The notes: generated by a model not told the origin, from the sequence alone. A stretch of DNA of 64,000 bases from Rahnella rivi (GCF_019049655.1 NZ_JAFMOX010000059.1:1-64000); one strand, 5' to 3'. Positions 47,314 through 57,883 are shown, counted from the first letter of the stretch. Translations and numbers: made by a program.

Positions 47314-48501
47314 TCAGCTCTCCTGATAAACGCCTTCACCATGAATGCTGCGGTATTCTTTTGGCGTCATTTCATAGCCTTTTCTGAACACCGAATAAAA
47401 ATATTGCAGTGAAGGATAACCACACATTTGCGAGATTTCGTTAATGGAGATCGACGTCGCCGCCAGCAGATTACGGGCGCGGTCGAGTTTCTCTTCGTGG
47501 ATAACACCGTGGATCGTCTGCCCCGTTTCATCTTTGAAACGCTTTTCAAGGTTTGAGCGAGACATGCCAATGGCATCCAGCACCTGTTCCACTTTGATCC
47601 CTTTACAGGCGTGGTAACGGATGTAATGCATCGCCTGGATCACCGCCGGATCACGCAGTGATCGGAAATCGGTAGAGCGGCGTTCAACCACCTTTACAGG
47701 CGGCACTAAAATGCGCTGCAACGGCAAATCGCGCTGATCAAGCAGCTGATGCAGTAACTTCGCTGCGCGGTACCCCATCTGGCGGGTGCCCTGCACCACC
47801 GAAGACAACGCGACCCGCGAGAGGTAGCGCGTCAGCTCTTCGTTATCAATCCCGATCACACTGAGTTTTTCCGGCACCGGGATGTTGAGGTGCTCACAGA
47901 CCTGCAATAAGTGGCGGGCGCGGGCATCGGTGACCGCAATAATGCCGGTTTGCTGCGGCAAGGTTTGCACCCAGTCAGCCAGCCTGTTCTGCGCGTGTTG
48001 CCAGTTTTCCGGCGCGGTTTCCATCCCCTGATACACCACACCCTGATACTGCTCGGAGGCCACCAGGGCTCTGAACGCGTACTCGCGCTCCTGCGCCCAG
48101 CGTTTCCCGCCGGTATCGGGCAGACCATAAAATGCAAAACGATTAATGCCCTTTTCTTTCAGGTGCATAAACGCGGCTTCCACCAGCGCAAAGTTGTCGG
48201 TGGCGATGTAATGCACCGGCGGATAATCCTCTTCCCGGTGATACGAACCGCCGACGCCGACGATGGGCACCTTCAGATCTTCAAGCAGCGTCTCTATTTC
48301 GCGATCGTCGAAATCGGCAATAACGCCGTCGCCCAGCCAGTCTTTGATGTTATCTATACGACAGCGAAAATCTTCTTCGATGAAGATATCCCAGTCGCTT
48401 TGTGAGGCCTGCAAATATTCGCCCACACCTTCCACAACCTGACGGTCGTAAACTTTATTGGCGTTAAAGAGCAGCGTAATCCTGTAGCGTTTTTCAAACA
48501 T
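47314..48501 (-). CDS. xylR: Xylose operon activator XylR
   Basis: The 395-residue protein (E. coli 392) combines an N-terminal LacI/PBP-like D-xylose-binding domain with a C-terminal AraC-type DNA-binding domain (VEQVLDAIGMSRSNLEKRFK; INEISQMCGYPSLQYFYSVF). With xylose it activates xylAB and xylFGH. It lies downstream of xylH, separated by about 180 bases and a hairpin. Confidence 0.96.
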   Translation of the reverse strand: MFEKRYRITLLFNANKVYDRQVVEGVGEYLQASQSDWDIFIEEDFRCRIDNIKDWLGDGVIADFDDREIETLLEDLKVPIVGVGGSYHREEDYPPVHYIATDNFALVEAAFMHLKEKGINRFAFYGLPDTGGKRWAQEREYAFRALVASEQYQGVVYQGMETAPENWQHAQNRLADWVQTLPQQTGIIAVTDARARHLLQVCEHLNIPVPEKLSVIGIDNEELTRYLSRVALSSVVQGTRQMGYRAAKLLHQLLDQRDLPLQRILVPPVKVVERRSTDFRSLRDPAVIQAMHYIRYHACKGIKVEQVLDAIGMSRSNLEKRFKDETGQTIHGVIHEEKLDRARNLLAATSISINEISQMCGYPSLQYFYSVFRKGYEMTPKEYRSIHGEGVYQES

Positions 48502-48533
48502 GCCTGTTTCTCACCGATGATTACATTGACTAA

Positions 48534-48565
48534 AGCCTTGTTCCCCCACGCGGAGGAACAAGGCT
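48534..48565 (-). terminator. Hairpin between xylH and xylR
   Basis: AGCCTTGTTCC and GGAACAAGGCT form an eleven-pair stem with a ten-base loop. The minus-strand tail is TTTAGTC, so termination may be partial, allowing some read-through into xylR. Confidence 0.6.
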
Positions 48566-48682
48566 AATTGCGTTGCTGAATAACACAACGGCAGAAGATC
48601 TGTGGATTCTGGATTGTGATTATGTGAGGTAAACCAGATTTCCCTTAGTCAGTGCCGGAAAATTCTGCATATCTCGCCGTAT

Positions 48683-49882
48683 TTATGCCCGACGCTTGGT
48701 CGCGGAATCCATCCATACCGCCAGCAGCAAAATCGCGCCTTTGACGATGTACTGCCAGAATGTCGGAACATCGAGCATGCTCATCCCATTATCCAGCGAC
48801 GCCATGATGAATGCGCCCATCACCGCACCGGCCACGCTGCCGACACCGCCCGCCAGGCTGGTACCGCCGATGACACACGCGGCGATCGCATCCAGCTCCG
48901 CGATATTACCCGCCGACGGTGAACCGGCACCCAGACGCGAACTGAGGATAAGACCGGCGATGGCCACCATCAGCCCGTTGATGGCAAACACCGCCAGCTT
49001 GCTGCGTTCGACGTTCACGCCCGACAGCCGCGCCGCCTCAATGTTGCCGCCAATAGCATAAATACGACGCCCGAACGACGTGCGTGACGCCATAAACATG
49101 CCGCCAAGCATCAGCGCGACCAGGATCAGCACCGGCGTAGGTACGCCACGGTAATCGTTGAGCAGATAAATCGCCCCCAGTGCCACAATGGCGGTCAGTG
49201 CCTGACGGGTCACGTCCGTTCTGGCGGCCGCCACCGGCAGCCCTAGCGCGCTGCGTTGTTTGCGTCTGCGCCACTGCCAGCCGATAAACAGCGCCAGCGC
49301 CACCGCACCGATCCCAAACCCAAAAGAACCCGGCAGATAACTCTGACCGATTAAAGACATCGCGGGCGTGGTCGGGGACACCGTAGTGCCGCTGGTAATG
49401 CCAATCAGAATGCCGCGAAATGCCAGCATGCCGGCCAGTGTGACGATAAATGACGGCACTTTGCGATAGGCCACCCACCAGCCGTTCCATGCGCCCAGTA
49501 ACAGGCCAAGCACCAGTGTGACCGCAATGGTCAGCGGAAGCGGCCAGCCGAGCCAGACGTCAAATATGGCCGCCACGCCGCCCAGCAGCCCCATCATTGA
49601 GCCGACGGAAAGGTCGATTTCTGCGGAGATAATCACGAAAACCATGCCGACGGCCAAAATGCCGGTGATCGCCGTCTGGCGCAGCAGGTTTGAAATGTTT
49701 CGCGCGCTGATGTACGCGCCGTCTGTCGTCAGGCTGAAAAAAACAATAATCACCGCAATGGCGGCCAGCATCACAAAGACCTGCAAGTTAATATTTTTTA
49801 GCTTTTGCAGGGAAAAGACGGCATCCGGCTTATCCACCGGCGTGGCAGCCGCGGGGGTTCCTGGCTGGGGAAATTTAGACAT
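48683..49882 (-). CDS. xylH: Xylose ABC transporter permease XylH
   Basis: The 399-residue permease (E. coli 393) has about ten membrane segments and the RbsC-like core [20 protein letters not shown] followed by [14 protein letters not shown]. It forms the channel of the XylFGH importer. The ATG at 49882 ([10 protein letters not shown]) matches E. coli; its start overlaps the xylG end by eight bases. Confidence 0.96.
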   Translation of the reverse strand: MSKFPQPGTPAAATPVDKPDAVFSLQKLKNINLQVFVMLAAIAVIIVFFSLTTDGAYISARNISNLLRQTAITGILAVGMVFVIISAEIDLSVGSMMGLLGGVAAIFDVWLGWPLPLTIAVTLVLGLLLGAWNGWWVAYRKVPSFIVTLAGMLAFRGILIGITSGTTVSPTTPAMSLIGQSYLPGSFGFGIGAVALALFIGWQWRRRKQRSALGLPVAAARTDVTRQALTAIVALGAIYLLNDYRGVPTPVLILVALMLGGMFMASRTSFGRRIYAIGGNIEAARLSGVNVERSKLAVFAINGLMVAIAGLILSSRLGAGSPSAGNIAELDAIAACVIGGTSLAGGVGSVAGAVMGAFIMASLDNGMSMLDVPTFWQYIVKGAILLLAVWMDSATKRRA

Positions 49883-51416
49883 GCGTTTCACTCCTCAATG
49901 CGGCTTCCATGACCTGTTCCTGACTTAAATTGTTGTTGTCCAGACAGGCTTTAACCTGTCCCAGATGCATCACCACCACCCGGTCGCTGAGCCCCAGCAC
50001 CTCGGGTAACTCCGAGGAAATCACGATGATCGCCATTCCCTGCGCCGCCAGCTGACCAATCAGCTTGTAGATTTCATGCTTTGCCCCGACGTCGATACCG
50101 CGCGTGGGTTCATCGAGGATCAGGATTTTGGGTTTCAGTAACAGGCAGCGCGCCAGAATGGCTTTTTGCTGGTTACCGCCGCTCAGGCGTCCGATCGCCA
50201 GTTCGGATGAAGACGTTTTAATTTTTAGCTGTTTCACCGATTCGCTGATGGTGAATTGCTCCTGTGCCTCGCGCAAAACACCGCCGCTGCTGAACTGACT
50301 GAGCGCTGCCAGCGTAATATTGCTGCCCACGGCCATGACCGGCACAATGCCATCACGTTTGCGATCTTCAGGCACCATCGCCAGCCCGCGACGCATAGCA
50401 TCACGACAGTCCGTGATCTGCACCTGATGACCTTCCAGCCAGACATCCCCCGACCAGCGCCCCGGATAGACACCGTACAGACACTCCATCATTTCGGTTC
50501 TGCCTGCCCCAACCAGCCCGGCAACGCCCAGCACTTCGCCCTGACGCAACGTGAATCCGGCGTTATCGACTCTTTTGATGTGACGGTTAACCGGATGCCA
50601 CGCGTTCAGGTTTTCAACACGCAAAATCTCTGCACCGATCTGCCGGTGACGTGGCGGGAACAGCTCCGTTAATTCGCGGCCGACCATCATGGAAATGATC
50701 TCCTTTTCTGACGTACCGTCCGCGTTGCAGGTGGCAATGTGCCTGCCGTCGCGGATCACACAGAGCTTGTCAGAAATGGCTTTCACTTCAGTCAGTTTGT
50801 GGGAGATATAAATACAGGCAATATCGTGATGACGCAGATCCCGGATGATATCCAGCAGAATGGCCGTTTCACTTTCGGTCAGCGATGCGGTGGGTTCATC
50901 AAGCACCAGCAGGCGCACCTGTTTATTCAGCGCTTTGGCAATTTCCACCAACTGACGTTGCCCTAATCCGAGATTGCCCACCAGCTGATGAGGGTCGATA
51001 TCCAGCTTCACCTGCGCAAGCATACGCTGGCAGCGAAGATACATTTTATCGGTGTCCAGCAGGCCATAACGGCCCCACTCGTTGCCGAGAAACATGTTTT
51101 CCAGCACGCTCAGTTGTTTCACCAGCGCCAGTTCCTGATGAATAATCGCAATACCTTTTTGTTCAGTGTCGCGGATGCCTTTCGCGCTCAGACGTTCACC
51201 GGCGAAATAAATTTCGCCCTCATAAGTGCCCTGGGGATAAATACCGCATAACACTTTCATTAATGTGGATTTCCCCGAGCCATTTTCGCCACACAGCGAT
51301 AACACTTCCCCGGCAGACAGAGTAAGACTAATATTATCGACCGCTTTTACCGCGCCGAATTTTTTAGTGATATTACGCATTTCCAGCAACGGTGATTTTT
51401 CAAATTGTTCTGGCAT
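49875..51416 (-). CDS. xylG: Xylose ABC transporter ATPase XylG
   Basis: The 513-residue protein has the E. coli length and two fused ABC domains. The first has Walker [10 protein letters not shown] and signature [15 protein letters not shown]. The second has a degenerate P-loop (GLVGAGRTE) and signature [15 protein letters not shown] with [13 protein letters not shown], as typical of sugar ABC ATPases. It drives D-xylose uptake through XylH. Confidence 0.97.
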   Translation of the reverse strand: MPEQFEKSPLLEMRNITKKFGAVKAVDNISLTLSAGEVLSLCGENGSGKSTLMKVLCGIYPQGTYEGEIYFAGERLSAKGIRDTEQKGIAIIHQELALVKQLSVLENMFLGNEWGRYGLLDTDKMYLRCQRMLAQVKLDIDPHQLVGNLGLGQRQLVEIAKALNKQVRLLVLDEPTASLTESETAILLDIIRDLRHHDIACIYISHKLTEVKAISDKLCVIRDGRHIATCNADGTSEKEIISMMVGRELTELFPPRHRQIGAEILRVENLNAWHPVNRHIKRVDNAGFTLRQGEVLGVAGLVGAGRTEMMECLYGVYPGRWSGDVWLEGHQVQITDCRDAMRRGLAMVPEDRKRDGIVPVMAVGSNITLAALSQFSSGGVLREAQEQFTISESVKQLKIKTSSSELAIGRLSGGNQQKAILARCLLLKPKILILDEPTRGIDVGAKHEIYKLIGQLAAQGMAIIVISSELPEVLGLSDRVVVMHLGQVKACLDNNNLSQEQVMEAALRSETHV

Positions 51417-51430
51417 AGTCAGTATCCTGA

Positions 51431-51465
51431 TAAAAACAACACCACCGAATGAGAGGTGTTGTTTT
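51431..51465 (-). terminator. Hairpin between xylF and xylG
   Basis: AAAACAACACC and GGTGTTGTTTT form an eleven-pair stem; on the minus strand a T-run follows. It probably ends most transcripts after xylF, so that binding protein exceeds transporter. Confidence 0.75.
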
Positions 51466-51484
51466 CATAGATAATATTGAGAAA

Positions 51485-52477
51485 TTAAAGATCTGATTTT
51501 TTATGGAAACCGTCAGCCACTACCGTGCTTTCAATATTATTTTTATCCACCGGAATAGGCGTTAATAAAAATGAAGGCACTTCTTTTTTACCGTTATTTA
51601 AAGTGGCGTTAGATTTAGGTGCTTCACCCTTACCTAACTGCACGGCAATTTCTGCCGCATCATTGGCCAGTTTGGTGATCGGTTTGTAGACCGTCATGGT
51701 TTGAGTTCCGGCTTCGATACGTTTGATGGCCGCCAGATCGGCGTCCTGACCGGAAATCGCCACTTTGCCCGCCAGCCCTTGCGCAGACAAGGCCTGTACC
51801 GCACCGCCGGCAGTGGCATCGCTGGACGCCACCACCGCATCAATTTTGTTGTTGTTGGCGGTCAGCGCATTTTCCATGATCTTCAGCGCATTTTCCGGCA
51901 ACCACCCGTCAGCCCACTGGTCACCGACGATTTTGATTTTTCCGTCTTTGATCAGCGGATTTAACACTTTCATCTGCCCGGCGCGGAACAGCTTGGCGTT
52001 ATTGTCCACCGGCGAGCCGCCCATCAGGAAGTAATTGCCCTGAGGAACGCGTTCCACCAGGCTTTGAGCCTGCAACTCCCCGACTTTTTCGTTATCAAAG
52101 GAGATGTAAAAATCGATATCAGCGTTGTTGATCATGCGATCGTACGCCAGCACTTTGATGCCTTCGCGCTTGGCTTCGGCGATAACATTACTCAGCACTT
52201 CGCCGTTATAAGGAATGATGACCAGCACATCGACGCCGCGGTTGATCATATTTTCGATCTGCGCCATCTGCGTTTCTTCGTTACCGTTTGCCGACTGAAC
52301 AAAAACATCGGCGCCCAGCGTTTTGGCTTTAGCCACAAAAATATCACGGTCTTTTTGCCAGCGTTCTAAACGTAAGTCATCAATCGCCATACCTATTTTT
52401 ATTTCTTTCGCCATGCCTGTCTGGCTGAACAATATCAACGCAGCACAGGCAGAAAGAATCATTTTATTCATTTTCAT
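51485..52477 (-). CDS. xylF: D-xylose-binding periplasmic protein XylF
   Basis: The 330-residue protein matches E. coli XylF in length. It has a signal peptide cut after GMA (LFSQTGMAKEIKIG) and the binding-protein fold (MAIDDLRLERWQKDRDIFV; SGQDADLAAIKRIEAGTQTM). It delivers xylose to XylGH and is divergent from xylA. Confidence 0.97.
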   Translation of the reverse strand: MKMNKMILSACAALILFSQTGMAKEIKIGMAIDDLRLERWQKDRDIFVAKAKTLGADVFVQSANGNEETQMAQIENMINRGVDVLVIIPYNGEVLSNVIAEAKREGIKVLAYDRMINNADIDFYISFDNEKVGELQAQSLVERVPQGNYFLMGGSPVDNNAKLFRAGQMKVLNPLIKDGKIKIVGDQWADGWLPENALKIMENALTANNNKIDAVVASSDATAGGAVQALSAQGLAGKVAISGQDADLAAIKRIEAGTQTMTVYKPITKLANDAAEIAVQLGKGEAPKSNATLNNGKKEVPSFLLTPIPVDKNNIESTVVADGFHKKSDL

Positions 52478-52858
52478 TTTTCAGACCTTTTATAAGAATA
52501 AGAAGAGGCAGATACAGAGAAACCGTACAGAAATGACACAGGGATTGTTGTCGCTGAATAATTAATCGGCAATTGCAGATTTTAATCACCGCGTTATGAT
52601 TTTTTGTTTATTTCCGGAAGTTTGATGAAGATCATGGTTTGATTGTAATTCGACACTGATTAGTAATTTTATTATCGAGGCATCACGCGAAAGTCAGAGA
52701 AAAGCAAGATGAATGGGGTTAATTATGCGATCTACTGCACATTTAATAATTCTATTAAATTGAGTGTGAAATAACGTAATTGTTAGAAGAAGTCACAACT
52801 CCGAAGATAGGGCCTCAGCCTCCCAGTCCCGCTGGGCCCGTTTTCAAGGAGTTTTTCA
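52478..52858. other. Divergent xylF / xylA control region
   Basis: About 380 bases expected to hold the XylR and CRP sites for both operons. A TGTGA at 52765 lacks a good partner half-site, so I do not call a CRP site. XylR half-sites could not be fixed by eye. Confidence 0.5.
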
Positions 52859-54178
52859 ATGCACGCATATTTCGACAAGCTGGATGCAGTTCGCTACGAA
52901 GGTGCTAACAGCACTAACCCGCTGGCATTTCGTCACTACAATCCTGAAGAAGTGATCCTCGGCAAAACCATGGCTGAGCATCTGCGTTTCGCAGCCTGTT
53001 ACTGGCACACATTCTGCTGGAACGGCAACGACATGTTTGGCCCGGGCTCATTTGTTCGCCCATGGCAGCAGCCGGGTAACGAACTGGAACTGGCCAAGGC
53101 CAAAGCCGATGTGGCGTTCGAATTCTTCAAAAAACTGAACGTGCCTTATTACTGCTTCCATGACGTGGACGTGTCGCCGGAAGGCGCATCCCTGAAAGAA
53201 TACGTTAATAACCTGGCGGTAATGACTGACGTTCTGGCACAGAAACAAGAAGCTACCGGCGTGAAACTGCTGTGGGGCACGGCGAACTGCTTCTCTAACC
53301 CGCGCTTTGGTGCCGGTGCAGCGACCAACCCGAACCCGGAAATCTACAGCTGGGCCGCGACGCAGGTGGTCAATGCAATGAATGCCACCCAGAAACTGGG
53401 CGGCGAAAACTATGTGTTGTGGGGCGGCCGTGAAGGTTACGAAACCCTGCTCAATACCGATCTGCGTCAGGAGCGCGAACAACTGGGTCGCTTCATGCAG
53501 ATGGTGGTTGAGCACAAACACAAAATCGGCTTCCAGGGCACGCTGCTCATCGAACCAAAACCGCAGGAGCCAACCAAACATCAGTACGATTATGATGTGG
53601 CGACGGTGTACGGCTTCCTTAAACAATTCGGTCTGGAAAAAGAGATCAAAGTTAACATCGAAGCAAACCACGCAACGCTTGCCGGTCACTCATTCCATCA
53701 TGAAATTGCGAATGCCATTGCGCTGGGGATCTTTGGTTCTGTTGATGCTAACCGTGGTGATCCCCAATGTGGCTGGGATACCGATCAGTTCCCAAACAGC
53801 GTTGAAGAAAATGCGCTGGTCATGTATGAAATCATCAAAGCGGGCGGATTCACGACCGGCGGCCTGAACTTTGACTCTAAGGTCCGTCGTCAAAGCACCG
53901 ATAAATATGATCTGTTCTACGGCCATATTGGCGGCATGGACACCATGGCGCTGGCGCTGAAAGTGGCAGCACGAATGATTGAAAGCCGTGAACTGGATAA
54001 ACACGTTGCGCAGCGTTACGCCGGCTGGAATACCGAACTGGGCCAGCAAATTCTGCAAGGTAAGATGTCCCTGGAATCCCTCAGCAGCATGGCGCAGCAA
54101 AATGAGATCAATCCTCAGCACCAGAGCGGCCAGCAGGAACGTCTGGAAAATCTGGTTAACCGTTATCTGTTTGGTTAA
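52859..54178 (+). CDS. xylA: Xylose isomerase
   Basis: The 439-residue protein (E. coli 440) interconverts D-xylose and D-xylulose with two divalent metals. The catalytic histidine and aspartate are in [12 protein letters not shown], the family signature is [11 protein letters not shown], metal ligands lie in [18 protein letters not shown] and [26 protein letters not shown] lies upstream of the ATG. Confidence 0.98.
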   Translation: MHAYFDKLDAVRYEGANSTNPLAFRHYNPEEVILGKTMAEHLRFAACYWHTFCWNGNDMFGPGSFVRPWQQPGNELELAKAKADVAFEFFKKLNVPYYCFHDVDVSPEGASLKEYVNNLAVMTDVLAQKQEATGVKLLWGTANCFSNPRFGAGAATNPNPEIYSWAATQVVNAMNATQKLGGENYVLWGGREGYETLLNTDLRQEREQLGRFMQMVVEHKHKIGFQGTLLIEPKPQEPTKHQYDYDVATVYGFLKQFGLEKEIKVNIEANHATLAGHSFHHEIANAIALGIFGSVDANRGDPQCGWDTDQFPNSVEENALVMYEIIKAGGFTTGGLNFDSKVRRQSTDKYDLFYGHIGGMDTMALALKVAARMIESRELDKHVAQRYAGWNTELGQQILQGKMSLESLSSMAQQNEINPQHQSGQQERLENLVNRYLFG

Positions 54179-54284
54179 TGCATAAGCAATGATTTACGCC
54201 CTGCCTGCCTCCGGTTCGCAGGGCGTTATTTATTTATGCAGGCATGAATGGGTTACCCCCTACTGACATAAAAAGGAATCTGGT

Positions 54285-55736
54285 ATGTATCTCGGTATAG
54301 ATCTCGGCACCTCTGGCGTTAAAGTGATTTTACTCAGTGAAGAGGGTCAGGTGGTTGCCAGCCACAGTGAGGCGTTAACCCTTTCCCGCCCGCACCCGTT
54401 ATGGTCAGAACAAGATCCCGCCGACTGGTGGATAGCCACCGGCAACGCCATTTCAGCACTCTCGACGCGTCACCCGTTAAAACAGGTTAAAGCGATCGGG
54501 ATCACCGGGCAGATGCATGGCGCAACCGTGCTGGATGCCGGGCAAAACGTCCTGCGTCCGGCCATTCTCTGGAATGATGGCCGCAGTTTCAGCCAGTGCC
54601 AGCAACTGGAAGCCGCCGTTCCTGATTCGCGCCGTATTACCGGCAACCTGATGATGCCGGGCTTCACCGCACCAAAACTGCTTTGGCTGCGTGAAAACGA
54701 ACCGGCCTTGTTTGCCAAAATCGACAAAGTATTACTGCCAAAAGATTACCTGCGTCTGTTAATGACCGGCGTTTTTGCCAGCGACATGTCTGATGCCGCT
54801 GGCACAATGTGGCTTGACGTTGCCAACCGTGACTGGAGCGACAGTATGCTCGCCGCCACCGGCCTGACGCGTCAGCATATGCCTGCACTGTTTGAAGGCA
54901 ATGAGATCACCGGCCAGCTGCTGCCTGAACTGGCCGCTCGCTGGGGCATGGATTGCGTGCCCGTCATCGCAGGCGGTGGGGATAATGCCGCAGGTGCCGT
55001 CGGCGTCGGTTTATATAAAACCGGACAAGCGATGTTGTCACTCGGTACATCCGGCGTCTATTTCGCGGTCAGCGACGGGTTCCTGAGTAATCCGCAGCAG
55101 GCCGTTCACAGTTTCTGTCATGCATTACCCGACACCTGGCATCTGATGTCAGTGATGCTCAGCGCCGCCTCCTGTCTTGACTGGGCCGCAAACCTCACCG
55201 GCACGGCTTCTGTTGCAGAACTTATCGCGCTGGCAGAGAACACGCCACCGGCAGATTCCCCGGTCTGGTTCCTGCCGTATCTTTCCGGCGAACGCACCCC
55301 GCACAATAACCCGAATGCCAAAGGCACCCTCTTCGGCCTGACCCACCAGCACGGTCCGGCGGATATCGCCCGCGCGGTTCTGGAAGGCGTCGGTTTCGCG
55401 CTCGCCGACGGCATGGATGTGTTACATGCCACCGGCCTGAAGCCGAAAAGCATAACGCTTATCGGCGGCGGCGCACGCAGCCCTTACTGGCGGCAAATGC
55501 TGGCGGATATCAGCGGTCAGACGCTGGAATACCGCACGGGTGGCGACGTCGGGCCAGCGCTGGGCGCGGCAAGACTGGCACAAATCGCCGAAAATCCGGG
55601 CAAACCGGTGGAGCAGTTCCTGCCGGAACTGCCGCTTGAACAGGTGCATCAACCCGACGCGCAGAGACATACCGCGTATGGCGCCCGCCGAGAGGTATTC
55701 AGGGAGTTGTATAAGCGGCTTGAAGACTTGATGTGA
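54285..55736 (+). CDS. xylB: Xylulokinase
   Basis: The 483-residue FGGY kinase (E. coli 484) phosphorylates D-xylulose, feeding the pentose phosphate pathway. Motifs are MYLGIDLGTSGVKVILLSEE, the substrate region GITGQMHGATVLD, the ATP site MLSLGTSGVYFAVSDG and GGGARSPYWRQMLADISG. It follows xylA after about 105 bases. Confidence 0.97.
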   Translation: MYLGIDLGTSGVKVILLSEEGQVVASHSEALTLSRPHPLWSEQDPADWWIATGNAISALSTRHPLKQVKAIGITGQMHGATVLDAGQNVLRPAILWNDGRSFSQCQQLEAAVPDSRRITGNLMMPGFTAPKLLWLRENEPALFAKIDKVLLPKDYLRLLMTGVFASDMSDAAGTMWLDVANRDWSDSMLAATGLTRQHMPALFEGNEITGQLLPELAARWGMDCVPVIAGGGDNAAGAVGVGLYKTGQAMLSLGTSGVYFAVSDGFLSNPQQAVHSFCHALPDTWHLMSVMLSAASCLDWAANLTGTASVAELIALAENTPPADSPVWFLPYLSGERTPHNNPNAKGTLFGLTHQHGPADIARAVLEGVGFALADGMDVLHATGLKPKSITLIGGGARSPYWRQMLADISGQTLEYRTGGDVGPALGAARLAQIAENPGKPVEQFLPELPLEQVHQPDAQRHTAYGARREVFRELYKRLEDLM

Positions 55737-56479
55737 TAGTGGCTTCAGCCAACTCTTCAACGTTAAAACCTTGGGCTTGCCGCCCAAACCGCCCTAAAGG
55801 GGCCAGGACGGGCCCCTCTCCCACGTCTTTTTAACTGTGCGCTGCTGCTTGCTGGCTTGTTTCAGTGGCTCCGGCTATTGCCGCAAAATCCGGCCGCTGC
55901 GCGCTGCATCAAGGTCAAGGTCGTGGGCGCCGGCCCACACCGGGTTAAGGGGCGTAAACGCGCCCCTTAACAATCCTGCGTTTTTTTAACTGCGCGCTGC
56001 CGCTCGCGGGCTATGTTTCAGGGGCTTGCGTTATTGCCGCAAAATCCCGCCGCTACGCGGTGCCCTCCGGTCGGGTTACAACCCGCGCAAACAGACGCGC
56101 GGTTTTCCACCTCTCCCTTCGGCGTGATTTTTGAGCGCGGCCAATGGCATTTCAAAGTCAAAGGAAATGTATTTGGTTTTGCTTTATTTTTCTCATCCCA
56201 CTTCGCAGGTGGAGGGGAAAACCTCCGTTTTACATAGCCTCTGGCCGCACTCAAAACGACGTCGAATGAACGGTGAGAAACCGCGAGGGTGTTTTTTTCG
56301 AGCGGGTCCGAACCTGAAATGAGAGGACCGCGCAGCGGCGGCGTTTGCGGCAATAGGAGGAGCCCCTGAAACACAGCCAGCAAGCGACAGCGCGCAGTGA
56401 AAAGAGCCCGGGGTTCTTAGGGGTGGCGGCGATAAGCCACCCCTAAGGCCGGTGTGGGTGGCAACCCACGGTCTTGACC

Positions 56480-56508
56480 TTGAAGTTGAAGTTGAAGTTG
56501 AAGTTGAA
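56480..56508 (+). repeat. Hexanucleotide microsatellite
   Basis: TTGAAG is repeated four times plus TTGAA. It abuts the inverted copy of the module that elsewhere shows only two AAGGTC units, so the hexamer tract may expand within this repeat family. Confidence 0.85.
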
Positions 56509-56597
56509 TTTAAACACCCCTCCCCCTGCTTAACACTTTCCCCGCGCCAAGACGCCCCCATTTGGAATACACTTCATTCCTAAATTTCATACTGAGT

Positions 56598-56619
56598 TAT
56601 GTGGCACAGATCACATCTT
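56598..56619 (+). promoter_or_regulatory. CRP-like site upstream of yohJ
   Basis: TGTGG-CACAGA-TCACA matches the CRP consensus TGTGA-N6-TCACA in nine of ten core positions. It is centred about 51 bases before the yohJ start. A TATGAT -10-like box follows closely, so the spacing could mean activation or repression. Confidence 0.55.
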
Positions 56620-56659
56620 AATTGTATGATGAATGCATCATTCAACTGGGTGAAACACC

Positions 56660-57064
56660 ATGAGCAACGCAGTCTCTCTGGCATTTCAATATATTCGGGC
56701 GTTTATTCTGATTTACCTGTGTTTATTCGCCGGTAACGCCATTTCCTCTCTTTTGCCTCTCACTATCCCCGGCAGCATTATCGGGATGCTGATTTTGTTT
56801 TGCCTGCTCTCAACACAAATTCTGCCGTTTAAATGGGTCAAACCCGGCTGCAACGTGCTGATTCGCTATATGGCGTTGTTGTTCGTTCCTATCGGCGTCG
56901 GGGTGATGAATTATTACGAGCAGTTGCGTACGCAGTTCGGTCCGCTGGTGGTGTCTTGCCTGGTGAGTACGCTGGTGGTGCTGCTGGTGGTGGCCTATTG
57001 CTCCCACTATATTCACGGCGATCGCGGGACAATTAAGGAAAGCGCGGAGGAAAAAAATGATTGA
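56660..57064 (+). CDS. yohJ: Holin-like LrgA/CidA family protein YohJ
   Basis: The 134-residue protein (E. coli 132) has four membrane helices and the family core [20 protein letters not shown] with [20 protein letters not shown]. The family is described as holin-like or as a small-molecule transport partner. It overlaps yohK by eight bases. Confidence 0.94.
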   Translation: MSNAVSLAFQYIRAFILIYLCLFAGNAISSLLPLTIPGSIIGMLILFCLLSTQILPFKWVKPGCNVLIRYMALLFVPIGVGVMNYYEQLRTQFGPLVVSCLVSTLVVLLVVAYCSHYIHGDRGTIKESAEEKND

Positions 57065-57749
57065 TATTCTGTGGTCTTTGCCGCTGACGCTGCTGGTCTT
57101 TTTCGCCACCCGCAAACTGGCGATCAGGCTCAAAATGCCGCTGCTTAACCCGTTGCTGATGTCGATGGTGGTGATTATTCCTTTGCTGCTGGTGACCAAC
57201 ATCCCTTACGCACGCTATTTTGCGGGCAGCAAGATCCTTAATGATTTGCTGCAACCCGCCGTGGTGGCACTGGCGTTTCCGTTGTACGAACAGCTCCACC
57301 AGATCCGCGCGCGCTGGAAATCCATTATCAGCATCTGCTTTATCGGCAGCGTGGTGGCGATGGTTACCGGTACCGCCATTGCCTTGTGGATGGGGGCAAC
57401 ACCGCAGATCGCCGCATCGGTATTACCGAAATCCGTCACCACGCCGATTGCGATGGCGACAGCGCAATCCATCAACGGTATTCCTGCTATCAGCGCCGTG
57501 TGTGTGATATTCGTCGGGATCCTCGGCGCCGTTTTCGGCCACAGTATTTTGAATCTGCTGAAGATCACCACTAAAGCGTCACGCGGCCTGGCGATGGGTA
57601 CTGCGTCGCATGCACTCGGCACTGCACGCTGTGCGGAAATGGATTATCAGGAAGGCGCATTCAGCTCACTGGCACTGGTGATTTGCGGGATTATTACTTC
57701 CCTGCTCGCCCCGTTCCTGTTCCCGGTACTGTTAGCGTTGTTTGGATGA
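57057..57749 (+). CDS. yohK: LrgB/CidB family membrane protein YohK
   Basis: The 230-residue protein (E. coli 231) is the polytopic partner of YohJ. Conserved [20 protein letters not shown] and [20 protein letters not shown] mark the LrgB family. The YohJK pair has been linked to pyruvate or uracil-related export in relatives; the role here is not shown. Confidence 0.95.
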   Translation: MIDILWSLPLTLLVFFATRKLAIRLKMPLLNPLLMSMVVIIPLLLVTNIPYARYFAGSKILNDLLQPAVVALAFPLYEQLHQIRARWKSIISICFIGSVVAMVTGTAIALWMGATPQIAASVLPKSVTTPIAMATAQSINGIPAISAVCVIFVGILGAVFGHSILNLLKITTKASRGLAMGTASHALGTARCAEMDYQEGAFSSLALVICGIITSLLAPFLFPVLLALFG

Positions 57750-57778
57750 GCTGACCAGAAGCACGACGAGGAAAAAGA

Positions 57779-57812
57779 GTATGTCACTTCAACCTTAGAA
57801 AAAGTGACATAC
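57779..57812 (-). terminator. Hairpin between yohK and flgL
   Basis: GTATGTCACTT and AAGTGACATAC form an eleven-pair stem with a twelve-base loop; TCTTTTTCC follows on the minus strand. It may be a back-up terminator for the flg transcript. Confidence 0.65.
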
Positions 57813-57853
57813 AAAACTGAAAGTACCCGGTTTAAGTACAGTCAGAAAAGAGC

Positions 57854-57883
57854 CTGCCTGCCCGCGTTAAAACGGGCAGGCAG
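57854..57883 (-). terminator. Terminator downstream of flgL
   Basis: CTGCCTGCCCG and CGGGCAGGCAG pair perfectly around eight bases, with GCTCTTTTC following on the minus strand. Confidence 0.8.

Larger units (their letters stand above)
55737..56659. repeat. Composite palindromic repeat region between xylB and yohJ
   Basis: The region has no gene but is built from repeated modules. A roughly 80-base module (CTGCGCGCTGC, GTTTCAGGGGCT, TATTGCCGCAAA, CGCCGCTGCGCGG) occurs at 55829-55907 and 55983-56064 (direct) and at 56327-56404 (inverted). The second and third copies extend into imperfect inverted arms of about 160 bases (55983-56143 and 56242-56404) around a 98-base centre. A second module (AAGGTCAAG, CCCACACCGG plus a stable hairpin) occurs at 55908-55971 and inverted at 56416-56480. 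Small open frames here follow repeat structure and are not genes. Confidence 0.75.

Noticed and set aside
52760..52800. CRP site in the xylF-xylA spacer
   Set aside because: TGTGA at 52765 has GTAAT instead of TCACA six bases later; a TCACA at 52792 is too far away.
56018..56561. Two overlapping minus-strand frames of about 120 codons
   Set aside because: They run through the inverted repeat modules and the hexamer tract (giving a Ser-Thr repeat), so they are products of repeat structure.
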